Assembly: GCA_036872755.1 (NCBI GenBank)
Contig: JAVHNS010000001.1
Location: forward strand, 3,348,001-3,412,000
Source: Orbilia blumenaviensis
Taxonomy: Eukaryota; Ascomycota; Orbiliomycetes; Orbiliales; Orbiliaceae
DNA: 64,000 nt
Direction of reading: 5' to 3'
Positions within the stretch are counted from its first letter, which is position 1. Every line of letters starts with the position of its first letter. The notes below the pieces were generated by a model that did not search any database, was not told where the DNA came from, and saw nothing but the letters and a program-made list of their open reading frames with translations. The translations under genes were made by a program, and so were the position numbers. This document shows positions 45,498 to 57,476 of this stretch, piece after piece.

Positions 45498-48400
45498 ATG
45501 GTTTTCAAACCTTTCACCATCGCTGCAGCTCGTCAGAGCTTTGCACGAAACTTCGTCAATGGATACGCTCAGTCTGCCGTCGCCGCCGCTCAATCCTCAT
45601 ACGCCACCACAACCTCCTTCCCCCTCTCGAGGTTAGGCCAGAACACTCCTTCGAAAATCCAGGCTGTCTTCGGTGGTCCCAATGGCGGCAACCGTTCCAA
45701 GTTCTCCCGTGGGAATGACCACCTGGGAGGTCATCATCACTCCATCTTTAACAAGGATGGCGATCGATCCCTCAAGTACCCCGAGCGTCTCCAGCCTACC
45801 CATGCTTCTATATCGCTACAGCTCCAGCAGGAGCTCGAAAAGAAGGATGTCGGCCCCCCCTCGCCGGAGCTGAAGCCTCGCGCTTCTTCCATGTCCACCG
45901 TCCGCGACTACCCAACCCTCGAGGAACCTGATAAGCTCTCCCTCGATAGTCTGGAGGTCGCCGTCGAGGATGACCTTCCCTCTGCTGGTACGGCGAAGGT
46001 CGCGGCTGTTGCTGAGAACAAACTTGAGAAAGTCTCCGAAGTAGCCGAGGCCACAGCTGAAGAAGCAGCGAAGGCTTCTTCTTCTTCTGCTATCAATGCT
46101 ACTAAGGATTCTGCTGCTGCTGCTGCTGCTGCTGGTACGACAACGACGGCAGCGGCTACTGGCGAGGTCGCGGAGACGGCGTCTGAGACTAGCGACCTTA
46201 CTGTGGTCAACAGCTCGAGCACCACCTCCACATACGTCGTCAGGGACTACATCCAGCTCTTCGACAACATGAAGCTCGCCGAGCAGTACGACCAGATCCC
46301 GCTCGCTTTCAGGGAGATGGTCGACAACGGCATCGTCCCGACCACAGATGCCTACAACTACCTGCTCCACGCCTTCACTCAGATCCCCCTCATGGGCCAC
46401 GAGCGTATCAGCCGTGTCATGAACATCTACGCCGAGATGATGGAGCGCAAAATGGTCCCCTCGCACTACACCTACAGCATTGTCATCGGTACCCTGGCCG
46501 ACCAGGCTGCTCGTGTCCAGGAGCATGCGAAGGAGGCCGACGTCAAGGTCAAGCGGTTCGGCTTCTCCCTGTCGAGCCCCGCCCAAGCTTACGACTCCAT
46601 GTCCGACAAGCACTTCGCATTGGCAACCGATATCTACGGTACCGCTGCGACCCTCAAGCACCGCATGACCCCGGAGTCGCTCAACATGCTCCTCCAGGCC
46701 TCTGCCCAGAAGGACCGCAGTGATATGTTCGCCCCGATCCTTGCCAAGATGGAAGAATTGAGCATGCAGCCTACCATTCCTTCCTACCGCGAGATGATCC
46801 GCAGCTTCGGCCGGGCTAAGGACCTGTACTCCGCCATCGACACCTACAACGTTGCCACCGACGCCAAGTCTTCCTTCGGAGGCCTGACCAATGCTTCGAA
46901 GCAAAAGATGGTCGACTCGCTGGTTTATGCTTACTTCTCCTCTGGAGAGGTCAGCGAGGGTTTGGTTTATGTGCAGCGTCTGCTCGAGCACGGAACCGAA
47001 ACTACCGCTCTTTGCATCTCCGTCGTCAAGTCCTACCTGTCCATCCGCAATTACGATGCTGCCGTCGAATGGACCACCGGCCTCAATGCCTCCGAACCCA
47101 AGGAAGCTGCCGTTCTGAACCAGGTCTGCACCGAGGCCGCTGATGCCGGAAACGCTGAAGCCGCCAAGGTCATCTACGAAAAGCTGTCCAAGGCCCAGAG
47201 CGCCCTGAGCGCCGCTGCCTACTCCAGCCTCGTCGCCATGAGCCTGCGAAACAAGGACCTTGATGCCGCTGAGAAGTACTTCAGGGAAGCCGAGTCGCAG
47301 CCGAACTTTTTGATCAGTGAAACCGGTTTACACTTGGCCACTATGTTCGCGATCACCGGCGCCGAAGCTGGCAAACTCGACTACGGAATGGATGTCTACC
47401 GCAGGATTGTTGAGAGGTTCCACGCCACTGCCCCACCGCTGAAGGGCCAGGCCATGACCTCTATCCACGTGATCTTCGATAGCTTGAACTCCTTGGATCT
47501 CCTCACTCAACGACAGAGCCTCAATCTTCTGCACCTGATCAACCACCTCGGTATGCCAATCCCGGACGTTGCAGTCGCTCGCAGGCTTCTCAAGTCCTTC
47601 GAAGGTGTTCCCATGGACAGTCTCTCCCCGGCCGATTTCCACCTCCTCGTCATCCCGCAGGCTGTTGTCTCCCTTCACCCGGAGGCCAGCAAGAAGGACG
47701 CCCAGAAGATCTTCTCGATGGCTCAGCTCGCTCACCAATTCCAGCTGCCACTATGGAACTTCCCCGCCCACGTCGTCGACTCTGTCCAGGAATATGCTAT
47801 GCCACCGCCACCACCTCCTACTCAAGCTCAGGAGATGCCATACCCGACTCCGGTTAGCGCTGGAGCCGAGCACGGCGCCGCCGCTTTCCCATGGTCTGCA
47901 CAGTCCAACGAGCTCGCTGGTCCTTCCCCGATTACACAGCACGATCCCTTTGATGAAATCGACCCTCACCAGGCCACACTCGACCTCGAAGGCTCCAATG
48001 CTTTCATGGCTCGACTGGAAGGCAGGACTAGCCCTCCCCTTCGCGCCACTGAGATCGTTAATAGGTTCAACCTTCTCAAGGGTCACCGCCACTATCAGCC
48101 ACAGGTCATCGCCCGCGCCATCGGAAGCATCGCCCGCCAGGAGGGATACGGCGAGAAGCGTCTCACCGCTTGCGTCAACATCTTCAACCAGGCCCTCAAG
48201 GATATGCCTCTCCTCAAGGAATACCGAAAGGCTAGGTACGGATGGTATCTGATGTACGATGCTATGATCGCTGCTTGTCTCCACCTCGAACGTCTTGACC
48301 TTGCCCGCAAATACCACCAGGAGATGCTCGAGTTTGGAGCCTCGCCTTCTGCCAACACCTACGGTCTTTACATCGTCCAGCTCAAGGGATCCCACGGCAA

Positions 48401-49391
48401 CTTTGATGAGGCGTCTGAAGCCATCAAGATCTTCGAGCAGGCCAAGTCTGAGGGTATCGCACCTACCTCGTTCTTGTACAATGCGTTGATCGGCAAGCTC
48501 TCCAAGGCTCGTCGTATCGATGACTGTCTCTCCTACTTCTCGGAAATGCGTGCCAATAACATCAAGCCGACCAGCGTCACCTATGGTACCATAGTCAATG
48601 CCCTGTGCCGCGTTAGCGACGAGCGTTTCGCCGAAGAACTCTTCGCTGAGATGGAGGCCATGCCAAACTACAAACCACGACCGGCCCCGTACAACAGCAT
48701 GATCCAGTTCTTCGTCCACACCAAGCACAACCGCACCAAGGCCCTGTACTACTACGAGCGCATGAGGAGCTTGAACATCGCACCAACTTCGTTCACCTAC
48801 AAGCTTCTCATCGAAGCCCACGTTACCTGCGACCCACCAGACCTCAAGTCCGGCGAGGACATCATCCGCCAGATGCGTGCCGAGCGTGTCCCCGTTGAAG
48901 CCCAGCATCACGCCGCCATTATCCACGCCAAGGGATGTGTTCTCGGAGACGTTGCCGGAGCCCGAGAGAGCTTCGACAAGGCCCTTCGTGACCCCTCCGT
49001 CAAGGCCGATACCACCATTTTCCAGGCCTACATCGAATCCCTCGTTGCCAACCACCGAGTCCGCGAAACCCCCGAGATCGTTGCCCTCATGCAAGCCAAG
49101 CGCATCCAGATGACACCTTACATTGCCAACCCATTGATCCATGGATGGGCATTGGAAGGCGAGATTGAAAAGTCCAGGAGCTTGTACGATTCGCTCTACC
49201 CAGACACCACCCGAGGCCACTCAGCCAACAAGAGGGAGCCCAGCACATACGAAGCTATGACCAGGGCATTCTTGGCGGTCAATGACCACGATTCGGCTAT
49301 GGGAGTTGTGAATGAGATGGCTTCCAGGAGCTATCCTCCACCAGTTATGACAAGGGTGCTTGATCTCATCCGGGGCGGTCACGAGGCTTAG
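45498..49391 (+). CDS. large mitochondrial PPR protein
   Basis: A single-exon gene of 1297 residues from the ATG at 45498 (MVFKPFTIAAARQSFARNF). The N terminus is basic, hydroxylated and free of acids, as in mitochondrial presequences. Residues about 170-235 are Ala/Ser/Glu-rich with an Ala run. Pentatricopeptide repeats are plain: TTDAYNYLLHAFTQIP, PTIPSYREMIRSFGRAKD, TSFLYNALIGKLSKARRID, PTSVTYGTIVNALCRV and APTSFTYKLLIEAHVTC. PPR proteins bind organellar RNA; fungal giants of this kind act in translation or stability of mitochondrial mRNAs (for example the Cya5/Pet309 group), but I cannot assign the target. Codons are strongly biased to C/G third positions compared with neighbours. That bias also opens long antisense frames, which I do not accept as genes. 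Confidence 0.92.
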   Translation: MVFKPFTIAAARQSFARNFVNGYAQSAVAAAQSSYATTTSFPLSRLGQNTPSKIQAVFGGPNGGNRSKFSRGNDHLGGHHHSIFNKDGDRSLKYPERLQPTHASISLQLQQELEKKDVGPPSPELKPRASSMSTVRDYPTLEEPDKLSLDSLEVAVEDDLPSAGTAKVAAVAENKLEKVSEVAEATAEEAAKASSSSAINATKDSAAAAAAAGTTTTAAATGEVAETASETSDLTVVNSSSTTSTYVVRDYIQLFDNMKLAEQYDQIPLAFREMVDNGIVPTTDAYNYLLHAFTQIPLMGHERISRVMNIYAEMMERKMVPSHYTYSIVIGTLADQAARVQEHAKEADVKVKRFGFSLSSPAQAYDSMSDKHFALATDIYGTAATLKHRMTPESLNMLLQASAQKDRSDMFAPILAKMEELSMQPTIPSYREMIRSFGRAKDLYSAIDTYNVATDAKSSFGGLTNASKQKMVDSLVYAYFSSGEVSEGLVYVQRLLEHGTETTALCISVVKSYLSIRNYDAAVEWTTGLNASEPKEAAVLNQVCTEAADAGNAEAAKVIYEKLSKAQSALSAAAYSSLVAMSLRNKDLDAAEKYFREAESQPNFLISETGLHLATMFAITGAEAGKLDYGMDVYRRIVERFHATAPPLKGQAMTSIHVIFDSLNSLDLLTQRQSLNLLHLINHLGMPIPDVAVARRLLKSFEGVPMDSLSPADFHLLVIPQAVVSLHPEASKKDAQKIFSMAQLAHQFQLPLWNFPAHVVDSVQEYAMPPPPPPTQAQEMPYPTPVSAGAEHGAAAFPWSAQSNELAGPSPITQHDPFDEIDPHQATLDLEGSNAFMARLEGRTSPPLRATEIVNRFNLLKGHRHYQPQVIARAIGSIARQEGYGEKRLTACVNIFNQALKDMPLLKEYRKARYGWYLMYDAMIAACLHLERLDLARKYHQEMLEFGASPSANTYGLYIVQLKGSHGNFDEASEAIKIFEQAKSEGIAPTSFLYNALIGKLSKARRIDDCLSYFSEMRANNIKPTSVTYGTIVNALCRVSDERFAEELFAEMEAMPNYKPRPAPYNSMIQFFVHTKHNRTKALYYYERMRSLNIAPTSFTYKLLIEAHVTCDPPDLKSGEDIIRQMRAERVPVEAQHHAAIIHAKGCVLGDVAGARESFDKALRDPSVKADTTIFQAYIESLVANHRVRETPEIVALMQAKRIQMTPYIANPLIHGWALEGEIEKSRSLYDSLYPDTTRGHSANKREPSTYEAMTRAFLAVNDHDSAMGVVNEMASRSYPPPVMTRVLDLIRGGHEA

Positions 49392-51774
49392 GTGAGGTTT
49401 CTCTCTTTTTTGGAATTGAACAAAAAAGTGGGAGGTTGTTTTTTCATCTTTCATAACACGGGTGTTTTTCGTTTTTTTTTTTTTTTTTTAAACAAAAAAA
49501 TCTTGTTCGCTGACATGCTGACGAGCCTGAGCCAAACCTGCACATACTTCTTTTTAATCTTCTTCTGTCTAGATGATTAATATTCCTTTTTTTCTTTGCA
49601 TTTTATTTCTTTTGTTCTTTCCTAACTATCAAACAAAAGCTATATTCTGTTTTTTTTTTCGATTCGAATTAGCATGCATGGGTTTGGCTAGGTTTATCTC
49701 TATTGTTTTTTTTCTCTGTTGTTTCTTGTTTCCCTTGGATCGTACCGTGTTATGAACTGTTTATGACCTCCAGATGGTAACGTTTCATGGGATTGACGGC
49801 GTTCTGTGTGCTGTTTCCTTTTTTTTTTTTTACTCTATTGCATTTTCATGGGTTTCTCCTTTGTAACGGAGTTCGTCCTTGGTCACATCTTTTTTTTCTT
49901 AATGCAAAAAAAATGCTAACCCAAGAAAAACGGCGTTTTTTTATTAACCTATATCCTTTTTTGCGGTTCCCTCTTATTTTAAGTAGTAATGGTACCCCAT
50001 AAGTTGGTATTATGCTATCTCTATCTCTGTAGCTTTCTCTCCCGGTGTGTGTGTGCCATCAGTTGCTCCATCGGTGCGTGTGCTCTTTTTCTTTGTTTCG
50101 GCTCTCCCTGCCTACCTACCCGCTTGTCTAGGGACTGGTCGTGGTGACATGCTGTGCTTTTTTTGGCCCTGAGAATGCCGCGGGTTATATTATATATGAC
50201 GGCATGAAGGGTGGGTCTGGGATATACCATCTGTTTTTTTTTTTTCGCTTTTATCTTTTTTATGATCCGGCTTCTTTGGCGGTTTCTGCAAAGGAGATAC
50301 AATATCATGACGAAATTAGGGGGAGTCCTTAGGGGTAGGTCATCTTTGATGATGTGGAAAGAGGGGGGAATTGTATATACTCTTTGAAGAAGGGGGGGGG
50401 TCCGAAAGTCCGTTGTATATATATTGATTGGGCTTTTTGGATACCATTGGGGGATGGGTAGATGGGATGCATGGTAGATAGGCGGGATGAGGATTAGGAA
50501 ACCTCTTTTTTCTCCTTGTAGTAATAGGAAATCTCAGCTCTTGGATAGATATATTATTTCTTTTTTTTTATTTATATTATTTACTACTTTTTTCTTTTTC
50601 TTTTGGGAGGGGGGTATATATGGGTTTTGGTTTTCTTTTTAATGGGTATATAGGAATTTTAGACAATTACTTTAAACGTTCTTTTCTTTCCGGGAGTGAG
50701 GAGTGTAGATGGGGGTATGGTATGGGTATGGGTCGGGGTTTATAGTAATCTTGTAGATTACGGGTGGCTCCACAGTTGTGGTCAACAGCGTCTGGGGCCG
50801 AGACTGGGGTAACCCGTAATGGAAATACGTTAGATAAGCGGAATTGTGTGTGTATTTCTTAGAAGTGGTAGTTACGTAGTTGGGGAATATAATAAGGGCC
50901 TTAGTTAAGGGAATACCTTATAGTGGAGGATAGTTGCTCGCTATGAGGCTTTGCGGTTCACGTAACACTAAAAATGATTGGCTAAGCGCACCCGCCAAGC
51001 TTTGAATGTATTTCCTAAATAGGTGCACTGCCACAAAAACAACACAGTTTTAGGTTTGTTGTGGGATTTTTCCCTCGAAGTGCTCGGCGGGTGGGATATT
51101 TGAAGGATGCTGTTACCTCTCTTCCTTTTTTCTTTCTTTCTTTCTTTCTTTCTTTTTTTTTTTTTATTGACTTCAGATCACGCTTATTGTTTGGTCTTTG
51201 CTGTCTGGTTTTCGATCATCCTGCCTTCCTCTTACGCGTTTTTTTCTCTTCAGGCTGGGGGTTTTGCTGCCTTTTGGTAAGTTACTCTTTATATCTTCCC
51301 TCTTTCCCGTCCCTCTTTCCCGTCCCTCTTTTTTTTACGTTGCTGCAAGCATTGTTGCTTCATGGGATCATCACCCACCCTTGTTTCGGCATCTTACTCC
51401 CTCTCTCACTCTCGTTGCAAGAGGGTTGCTGGGGTACGCACTATTCTTTTCATCACATATCATCTTTGTTTCTTTCTTTCTTTCTTTCTTCCTTTCGTCG
51501 GTGTTTATGTTATCACTTAGTTATATAAATAAGTTTTTTTACTAACATGAAATTTGGTGGGTAATTGATAAAGTCACAGGCACCCCCCCTTCCGCGTTCC
51601 CCCCCTTCTTAACTGCTTTTTTCGCAGTTTTACAAGTCTTGCTTGTGTGGACAGATAGGTACTTTCCCTCCAAACTCTCCCTTCCCCCTTCTTTTAACGC
51701 GTCATTTTATATTTTTTTGTATACATTGATTGGGCGTATACTAATGATTTATATACTATACTACAGACTCTGTC
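49392..51774. other. intergenic, T-rich, no gene recognised
   Basis: Begins with the PPR 3' UTR region, with many poly-T runs. Short tetramer tracts of TTTC are at 51129-51156 and 51471-51491. A 30-bp block at 50778-50807 matches 28805-28834. The 155-codon ORF at 51061 is Phe/Ser/Leu-rich low complexity and looks non-coding. Confidence 0.5.
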
Positions 51775-52320
51775 ATGGCCCAATCCAAGGGCAACAAGAA
51801 CAAAGGTTCTTGTGGTGGTAGTGGTGGTAGTGGTGGTGGGGCGCGCCAGTATTGGCGTCGCCAGCGAGGCCGTGGGGCGGCTCGCAATGAACCATTGCCT
51901 CCGAGGAGGAGGAGGGAGGAGGAGGTCATGGGGAGGTTGGAGAGGATTGGGGAGATGAGGAGGAGGGTGGTTGTTGAGCAGGGAAGGGAGGTGGAGGTGG
52001 AGGTTGAGGTGGCGGATGGTCATGCCCGCCGGGTTGGTGCTGTTGGTGCTGTTGGTGCTGGTGGTGCTGGTGATGGGTTTGGTGGAGAGGAGGATGGATA
52101 TTCCCTCCTTGTGGCGGATGGTCATGCCCGCCTTGGTGGTTTGGAGGAAGGGGAGGATGTGGTGGTTTTTGTGCCGAGGGGGAGGAGGAGGGTTAGGGGG
52201 TTGAATCCTTTGGCGAGGGTGTTTGTGCCGGGGGGGTTGGGATGGGGGGTTAGGGAGGTGATGGGGGAGGTGGATGGGGGGGCTAGGTTGACGGAGGAGG
52301 AGGCGAGGAGTTGGTGGTGA
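51775..52320 (+). CDS. doubtful Gly/Arg-rich ORF
   Basis: 181 codons from ATG, preceded by a pyrimidine-rich stretch. The product would be Gly/Ser-rich (SCGGSGGSGGG), then Arg-rich (RRQRGRGAARN; PPRRRREEE), then VADGHAR twice, 34 residues apart. The DNA is extremely purine-rich on this strand, which by itself keeps frames open; the opposite strand is also open from 52125 to 51694. I do not recognise any family. Basic Gly/Arg composition could suit RNA binding, but a composition artefact is equally likely. Confidence 0.25.
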   Translation: MAQSKGNKNKGSCGGSGGSGGGARQYWRRQRGRGAARNEPLPPRRRREEEVMGRLERIGEMRRRVVVEQGREVEVEVEVADGHARRVGAVGAVGAGGAGDGFGGEEDGYSLLVADGHARLGGLEEGEDVVVFVPRGRRRVRGLNPLARVFVPGGLGWGVREVMGEVDGGARLTEEEARSWW

Positions 52321-54264
52321 AGTTTTTTTTTGTAGCGTTTTTGTTTGGGATGGGGTGGTGGACCGGGGGTTCTGGAGTTTGGAGGTGGTTTTTTTTGTTT
52401 TATGGGTGGGGGGGTTTGGGATTTTTTTATTTTTTTTTTTGGTATCTTTTTTAGAAGCCTGAATTCACGATCTTCTTTTTGGGCGGGATATATCGTAGGT
52501 GCATCTTGTGGTGTTTTGGGGGTTTATGAAGATTTGTGGTGTTATGATGATCTTGGTTTATTATGGCTTATGGTTTATTGATGATGATGATGAGTTTTAT
52601 GAGCGATACCTGATATGAGACGAAGCGCTATCGAGAGGCAAGTGACTTATTGTAGTCTGGTTGAGTCGTCGTAGAGTGAATATATGGATAGATCATGAGG
52701 TGGCTTTGAGAAAGTATAGTTTTTCTTCACGTTTAACTACGAAATAGATATACTTACTAAACTGCAGAAAACACTCTAAGTGTGCCATCCCCCCCCCCTA
52801 CCTACCTACAGTATCAGTCACAACATAATATCGTTCGAGGAATGTAAATTTCATAGAATCTGGGTTTATGTATAATACTGTGCAGTAATGACGTCCCATG
52901 CCCCTTTTTGTTTCTTAATGATACCCAAGACTGTGATTGGCTTTGATTTAAAAAGAATAGCTTGGCCATGTGTGTATGTTCGTGGTGAACAAATCCTGTG
53001 ATTTTGGGTCGGATTGGAGTTTAAGCCGAGCGAGTGTAGGCGCATTGGATATTTAAGGTTCCCTAGACACCTTTATTACGACGGTTTCCCAGTTTTCTTT
53101 CTTTCATCCCCCATCTACCCCCATCGCAATTGAGATCATCACTACCCTCATTATCGTCAATGGTAGCCACCCTCCCCCTTATCTTCTTCGAGGATGTTAT
53201 CTCGATGATTGGGCTCTCGTACTCTTGAGCTCTCTAGGGGGTTCGCGGGGATGGTTTATTCGCGGCCCCTGACGGATTTTTATTTGATTTGATCTAGGGG
53301 TACCGGTGTTGTTTTGTTGGGCGGAGGAGGGCTGGAGAAGAGATCCCGGGGGGGAGATAAGGGTAAATCTTTCTTTTCTTTCCTTTACTTTTATGTTCAT
53401 GTTTGTTACTTTTACTTTTTGCCCTTTTCTTCTTTTGTATTGTATGGTGTTTGGTTTGGTTTTGGGAGTTAGAGGCTGATTGAATATATATATTTTTTAC
53501 TTTGTTTAGAAGGTGGAAGATGCTGTGGGCGAAGACACAGCGCGGACCTTACCGTAGGATGGAGAGAGTGAGAGGCGGGGGTAGAAGAGAGGGAGTGAGA
53601 GGCGGTCGTCTCCGAGGGTTTGAAACCCTTATGGGAGTCTGATGGCCGATTCCTTTCTTTCTTCTCTCCTTTCCTTTTTTCCCCCTTTCCTTTTTTTCTA
53701 TTCAAATTTTATCACCAGGTATGTATCCTCACCCAACTCCCCCCTCCTTTCATAGCCCCCCCTCTTTTGCCATAGTGGATTCAATATGCATGATATCAAT
53801 GCATGAAATGGCAGCAGTGTATTTATGCATAGAGGAGATGTGTTGGAATGTGTGTTGCAAATGTTGCAATTTGAAGCTGGGATGCTTTGTGCGACGTCAG
53901 CCGGTAGCTTGTTCAGGCCAGCTACCTCATTCGAGCCTCTGACCGACTGACCAGCCGACAAGCCGACCCTCTTCACGCCCGCCACTCCTCCATCCCTCCT
54001 CCATCATCACCATCATCTCCGCCATCATCGCCATCGTCGTCATCACTTCTATCCAACTTTTTTTTGTTTTGTTTTTTCCACCATCACTATGGCGCCCTCC
54101 GCCTGACTAATGTTGCTCCGACGGCTGCTTTCTAGGACCGGTGAAGCTGGGTGAACAATTCACCCAAAAATATCCAAACCGCGCAACCACCACCAACCAC
54201 CACTACTACTACCATTACCACTGCCAACAAACCATCAACCTCCCTCCCCACCACCTCAATAATC
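52321..54264. other. intergenic and TRS85 leader
   Basis: The first part is T/G-rich without a supported gene. A poly-C run is at 52790-52798. From about 53940 the DNA becomes C/A-rich with ATC and ACC repeats, and forms the probable leader of TRS85. Confidence 0.5.
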
Positions 54265-56729
54265 ATGGCTCTCCCGCTCGAGATGCCACCGCGGGCTCGG
54301 TCCGCGATGAGCACCTCCAAAGCCTCGCCAATGTACAACCTCCGCTCCTCGATCGCCTCGACGGGGTCAACCACCTCCCTCACCTCCCTGTTCGCCGGCA
54401 CGGGCGCCAGCTTACCCCGAGATATCGTCGACGACATCAAATCCGTCGTCCACCACGCCTTCGTGCCCCACATCGCCGTCCACGTCTCAGATGACGTCGA
54501 CGAAGTCGTTCGCGAAAAGGGTCTTCCCGATTTCTACCAATTGATCCGACCGTACGGCGAAAAAGTGCAAGGACGGATTACGGCGAGAGATTCGCAGGGT
54601 AGCAGTGTACCCTTCGAAGATTTTGCGGTTAGATTCGTTCGATTATCGGATGTTGCTCGAAAACCGGATCGGAAATCCGGTGTCAGCGGGACTTCGTTTA
54701 GGAATGGAGAGTACGGCGGGGCGAACGCTGGGATACCGGAGGCGATTAATTCGGAGGAGTTACCGCTGGCGGACGAATTGCTGGATTTACACCTGAGTCA
54801 TGCCGAGGAGCTTATCGATACGAATCTGGCGACTGAGACGGAGAGTCATACCGGTCAGGCTTTTTATCTGTTGTATTTGAGGAAGATATTGTCTGGGTTT
54901 CCGGTTACGTCGCATGAGACTTGGGCGCATCCGGTGGCGTGTTTGATTGCGATTTCGTCGAGGAATACGACTCCAATCGATACTTTACGGCAGCTTTATA
55001 AGTCTGGGTCTGAGGTTAATATTCCGGGTTATGTGAATAAGGAATATTTACGGTACTATGTGCTTGTGCACGATGAGGATAAGGATGATATTGTGAAGTT
55101 GGTACTCCCATCACTGAATCTTCTTTTTTTTGTCTTTGTTTTTTTTTTTGGTTTTAATTTGGGAGAGGGGGGTTTCCTTGGTTATTTGGAATGGTTTTTG
55201 TTAGGTGGGGATGCTGAGACTGACATTCTTAGGTCGACAGCTCTGTTTGAGCAGATGAAACGACACTTTGGATTACATTGTCACTTAATAAGATTGAGGT
55301 CGACCATGTGTATCGTGTCGGACGAAGACTCTGTGCCGGTGGCCAAGAGTCAGTGGTTGCCTGCGTCAGAAGAGCTGGCAGAGCTTCAGCGCCATCAAGG
55401 TAAATTTTTGCATTTCTTCCACGTTTTAAGTGAAATAGTTGCTGATGTATTTTTACAGAAGAGGATATTGAAAGCGACACATCGAGTCGATTTATCCACG
55501 GTTCCGACGAAGCTGCCATAAAAACCATGGTTCGAGAGATGGTTGCCCAAAGCGTAATACCGTTTATGGAAAGAAACATCGCCAGCTGGAACGATCAGAT
55601 ATTATCCCGGCGGAAAGGCATAGGTGGACGTGTGTTGTCGTTCTCCAGGAGGTTTTTGGGATCCACGGGTACCCGATCCGCGTCGACCTCTGCGACAGCT
55701 AGTAACTTTGACTCTGTGACGAATTCGTACGATCCGATGACTCCGGAGGCGCAGATGAGAAAGCTGGCGGATTGGTCATTTATGTTGAGGGATTGGAAGT
55801 TGGCTTATGATGTCTATAATACGATACGGACGGATTTTAATAATGATAAGGCGTGGTTACATGTTGCTGGCGCACAGGTATGTGCAATCCTTTCTAATCA
55901 GGCTTCTATTACTATTGCTATCACTACTATTATTATTATTGCTATTGCTAACAGGGCAATGTGTGCATAGGAAATGACGATAATTTCACTATTGCTGACG
56001 GGCCAGCCGATTACACCGAAGATAAGAGCGGATACGATAGATGTCTACTTAGACGCTGCTTGCTACTCCTACGTCACGCGGTTTCGGGCTATATATGCTG
56101 CCCTCCGCTGCCTTCTCGTTACTGTTGAGTTACTACGTCTTGCTGGCGGCAGCTCTGCTGAACTTGCAGCGAAATGGGCGATAAAGGCGTTAGATCTGAA
56201 TATTAGACCGACGGTGGGCCGGGCTTTGATATCACAGCGGGTTGGTGATTGTTATGCTGTCAGACAAGGTGCGGGAAGCGGCGGATGGGGCGGGAGACGG
56301 CGGAAGGCGGCGATGTGGCATGTTTTGGCGGCGGAGACGTGGATACGGCTGGGCAAGTTTGCGCAGGCGAGGCATTGTATTGATGTTGCTATGCCGAAAT
56401 ATTCAAATACGGAGTTTGTGCTGATAAGGCGGTTTGTGGATCAGATGAAGTTGGATTCGGGGTATGTGAGCCTGCTGGATTTGAAGATTGATACCGGGGT
56501 CGGTGGGGTTGGTGGGGAGGTTGTTGAGGTTGAGAATGGGGATAATAGTAATGATCATGATGGTGAAGATGAAGAGGGTGAGGGGGAGGATGGGGGGAGT
56601 GATGGTGAGGTTGAGAAGCCGAAGTTTGATGGGAAGAGGAGGAGTATTTTGATACCTCAGACACCGAATGGAGATGCGCCTGGGGTTATGACTGTGGAGG
56701 AGAGCCCGGGGACGGACGGACCGCTATGA
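54265..56729 (+). CDS. TRS85: TRS85/TRAPPC8, TRAPPIII-specific subunit
   Basis: Four exons, 54265..55097, 55233..55399, 55459..55877 and 55971..56729, give 725 residues. Trs85 gives the TRAPPIII complex its identity; TRAPPIII activates the Rab Ypt1 in autophagy and Golgi traffic. Family blocks: FVPHIAVHVSDDVDEVV, FYQLIRPYGEKVQGR, ETWAHPVACLIAISSRN, STALFEQMKRHFGLHCHL, MVAQSVIPFMERNIASWNDQ, LADWSFMLRDWKLAYDVY and FNNDKAWLHVAGAQEM. Each intron boundary falls where the conserved pattern resumes. Intron 1 (135 bp) is T/G-rich and uses GTTGGT as donor; the alternative GTACTC donor 4 bp downstream breaks the frame. The C terminus is Asp/Glu/Gly-rich. The ATG at 54265 is the first in frame. Confidence 0.94.
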
Positions 56730-57476
56730 GAAGCTTAAGGTCGTTCTTTGTTCTGTATAACTGCATTTGCGAGGGGTCGGGGCTTCCTCTTTTTTTTACT
56801 TTTTTTACTTTTACTTTTACTTACTTATTATCGTACATATTCTACTTTCTATCTTACTTTTTCTTCTTCTTCTTCCCTTTCCTTATGTGGTAGGATATGA
56901 TATCTCTGAGAGATTCTGTCTCTGGGATGTAGGGTAATATTTTATTTTCATTGCTGCCTTCTCTCTATATATCTCTTTGCTTATTCAAGGGGCCTTCCTC
57001 TTTATGACTGTGTCTGGGACTTTTTTCAGCCCATGAAGCTATAGCTATAGCTACTATCGACACCGACATTGACATGATATCAGGCATCTTATAACATCGA
57101 TATCGGCATGCATATGGCTATATTTACAGTGCAGCGCCAAGAGTTATGCCGGGTGTTCTGATTTCGTGTTGTTTTGACGTCAAACAAAAACGCACTTGTC
57201 CTGTTCCACCGCGTGCCAGAACAGAACATTCAAATTCAAGCGACCCGCTAACTAACATAAAGATAATCACCATCTCTATCTCTTCCTGCTGATAACCACT
57301 TTTTGATTTTGACATCTCCTTGTACTTGGCCCCCCCTCCAACTCTTATATCTTTCCCACCATTTCTGTCTGTTTTGGGATTAGGAGTATTTCAACTTTCT
57401 TCCTTTCTCTCTAAAATTTTTTTTTTTCTTTCTGGTTAAGAGGTCGAGAAGAAGAAGTTAAATAGTCGTCGCCGCG
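56730..57476. other. intergenic between TRS85 and CHM7
   Basis: T-rich 3' sequence of TRS85 and the promoter of CHM7. No gene or RNA recognised. Confidence 0.55.

Noticed and set aside
45816..46991. 391-codon antisense ORF
   Set aside because: Lies fully inside the PPR gene; explained by its C/G-ending codons. No domain seen.
47751..49220. 489-codon antisense ORF
   Set aside because: Same cause as above; composition is not like a real protein and it opposes conserved PPR repeats.
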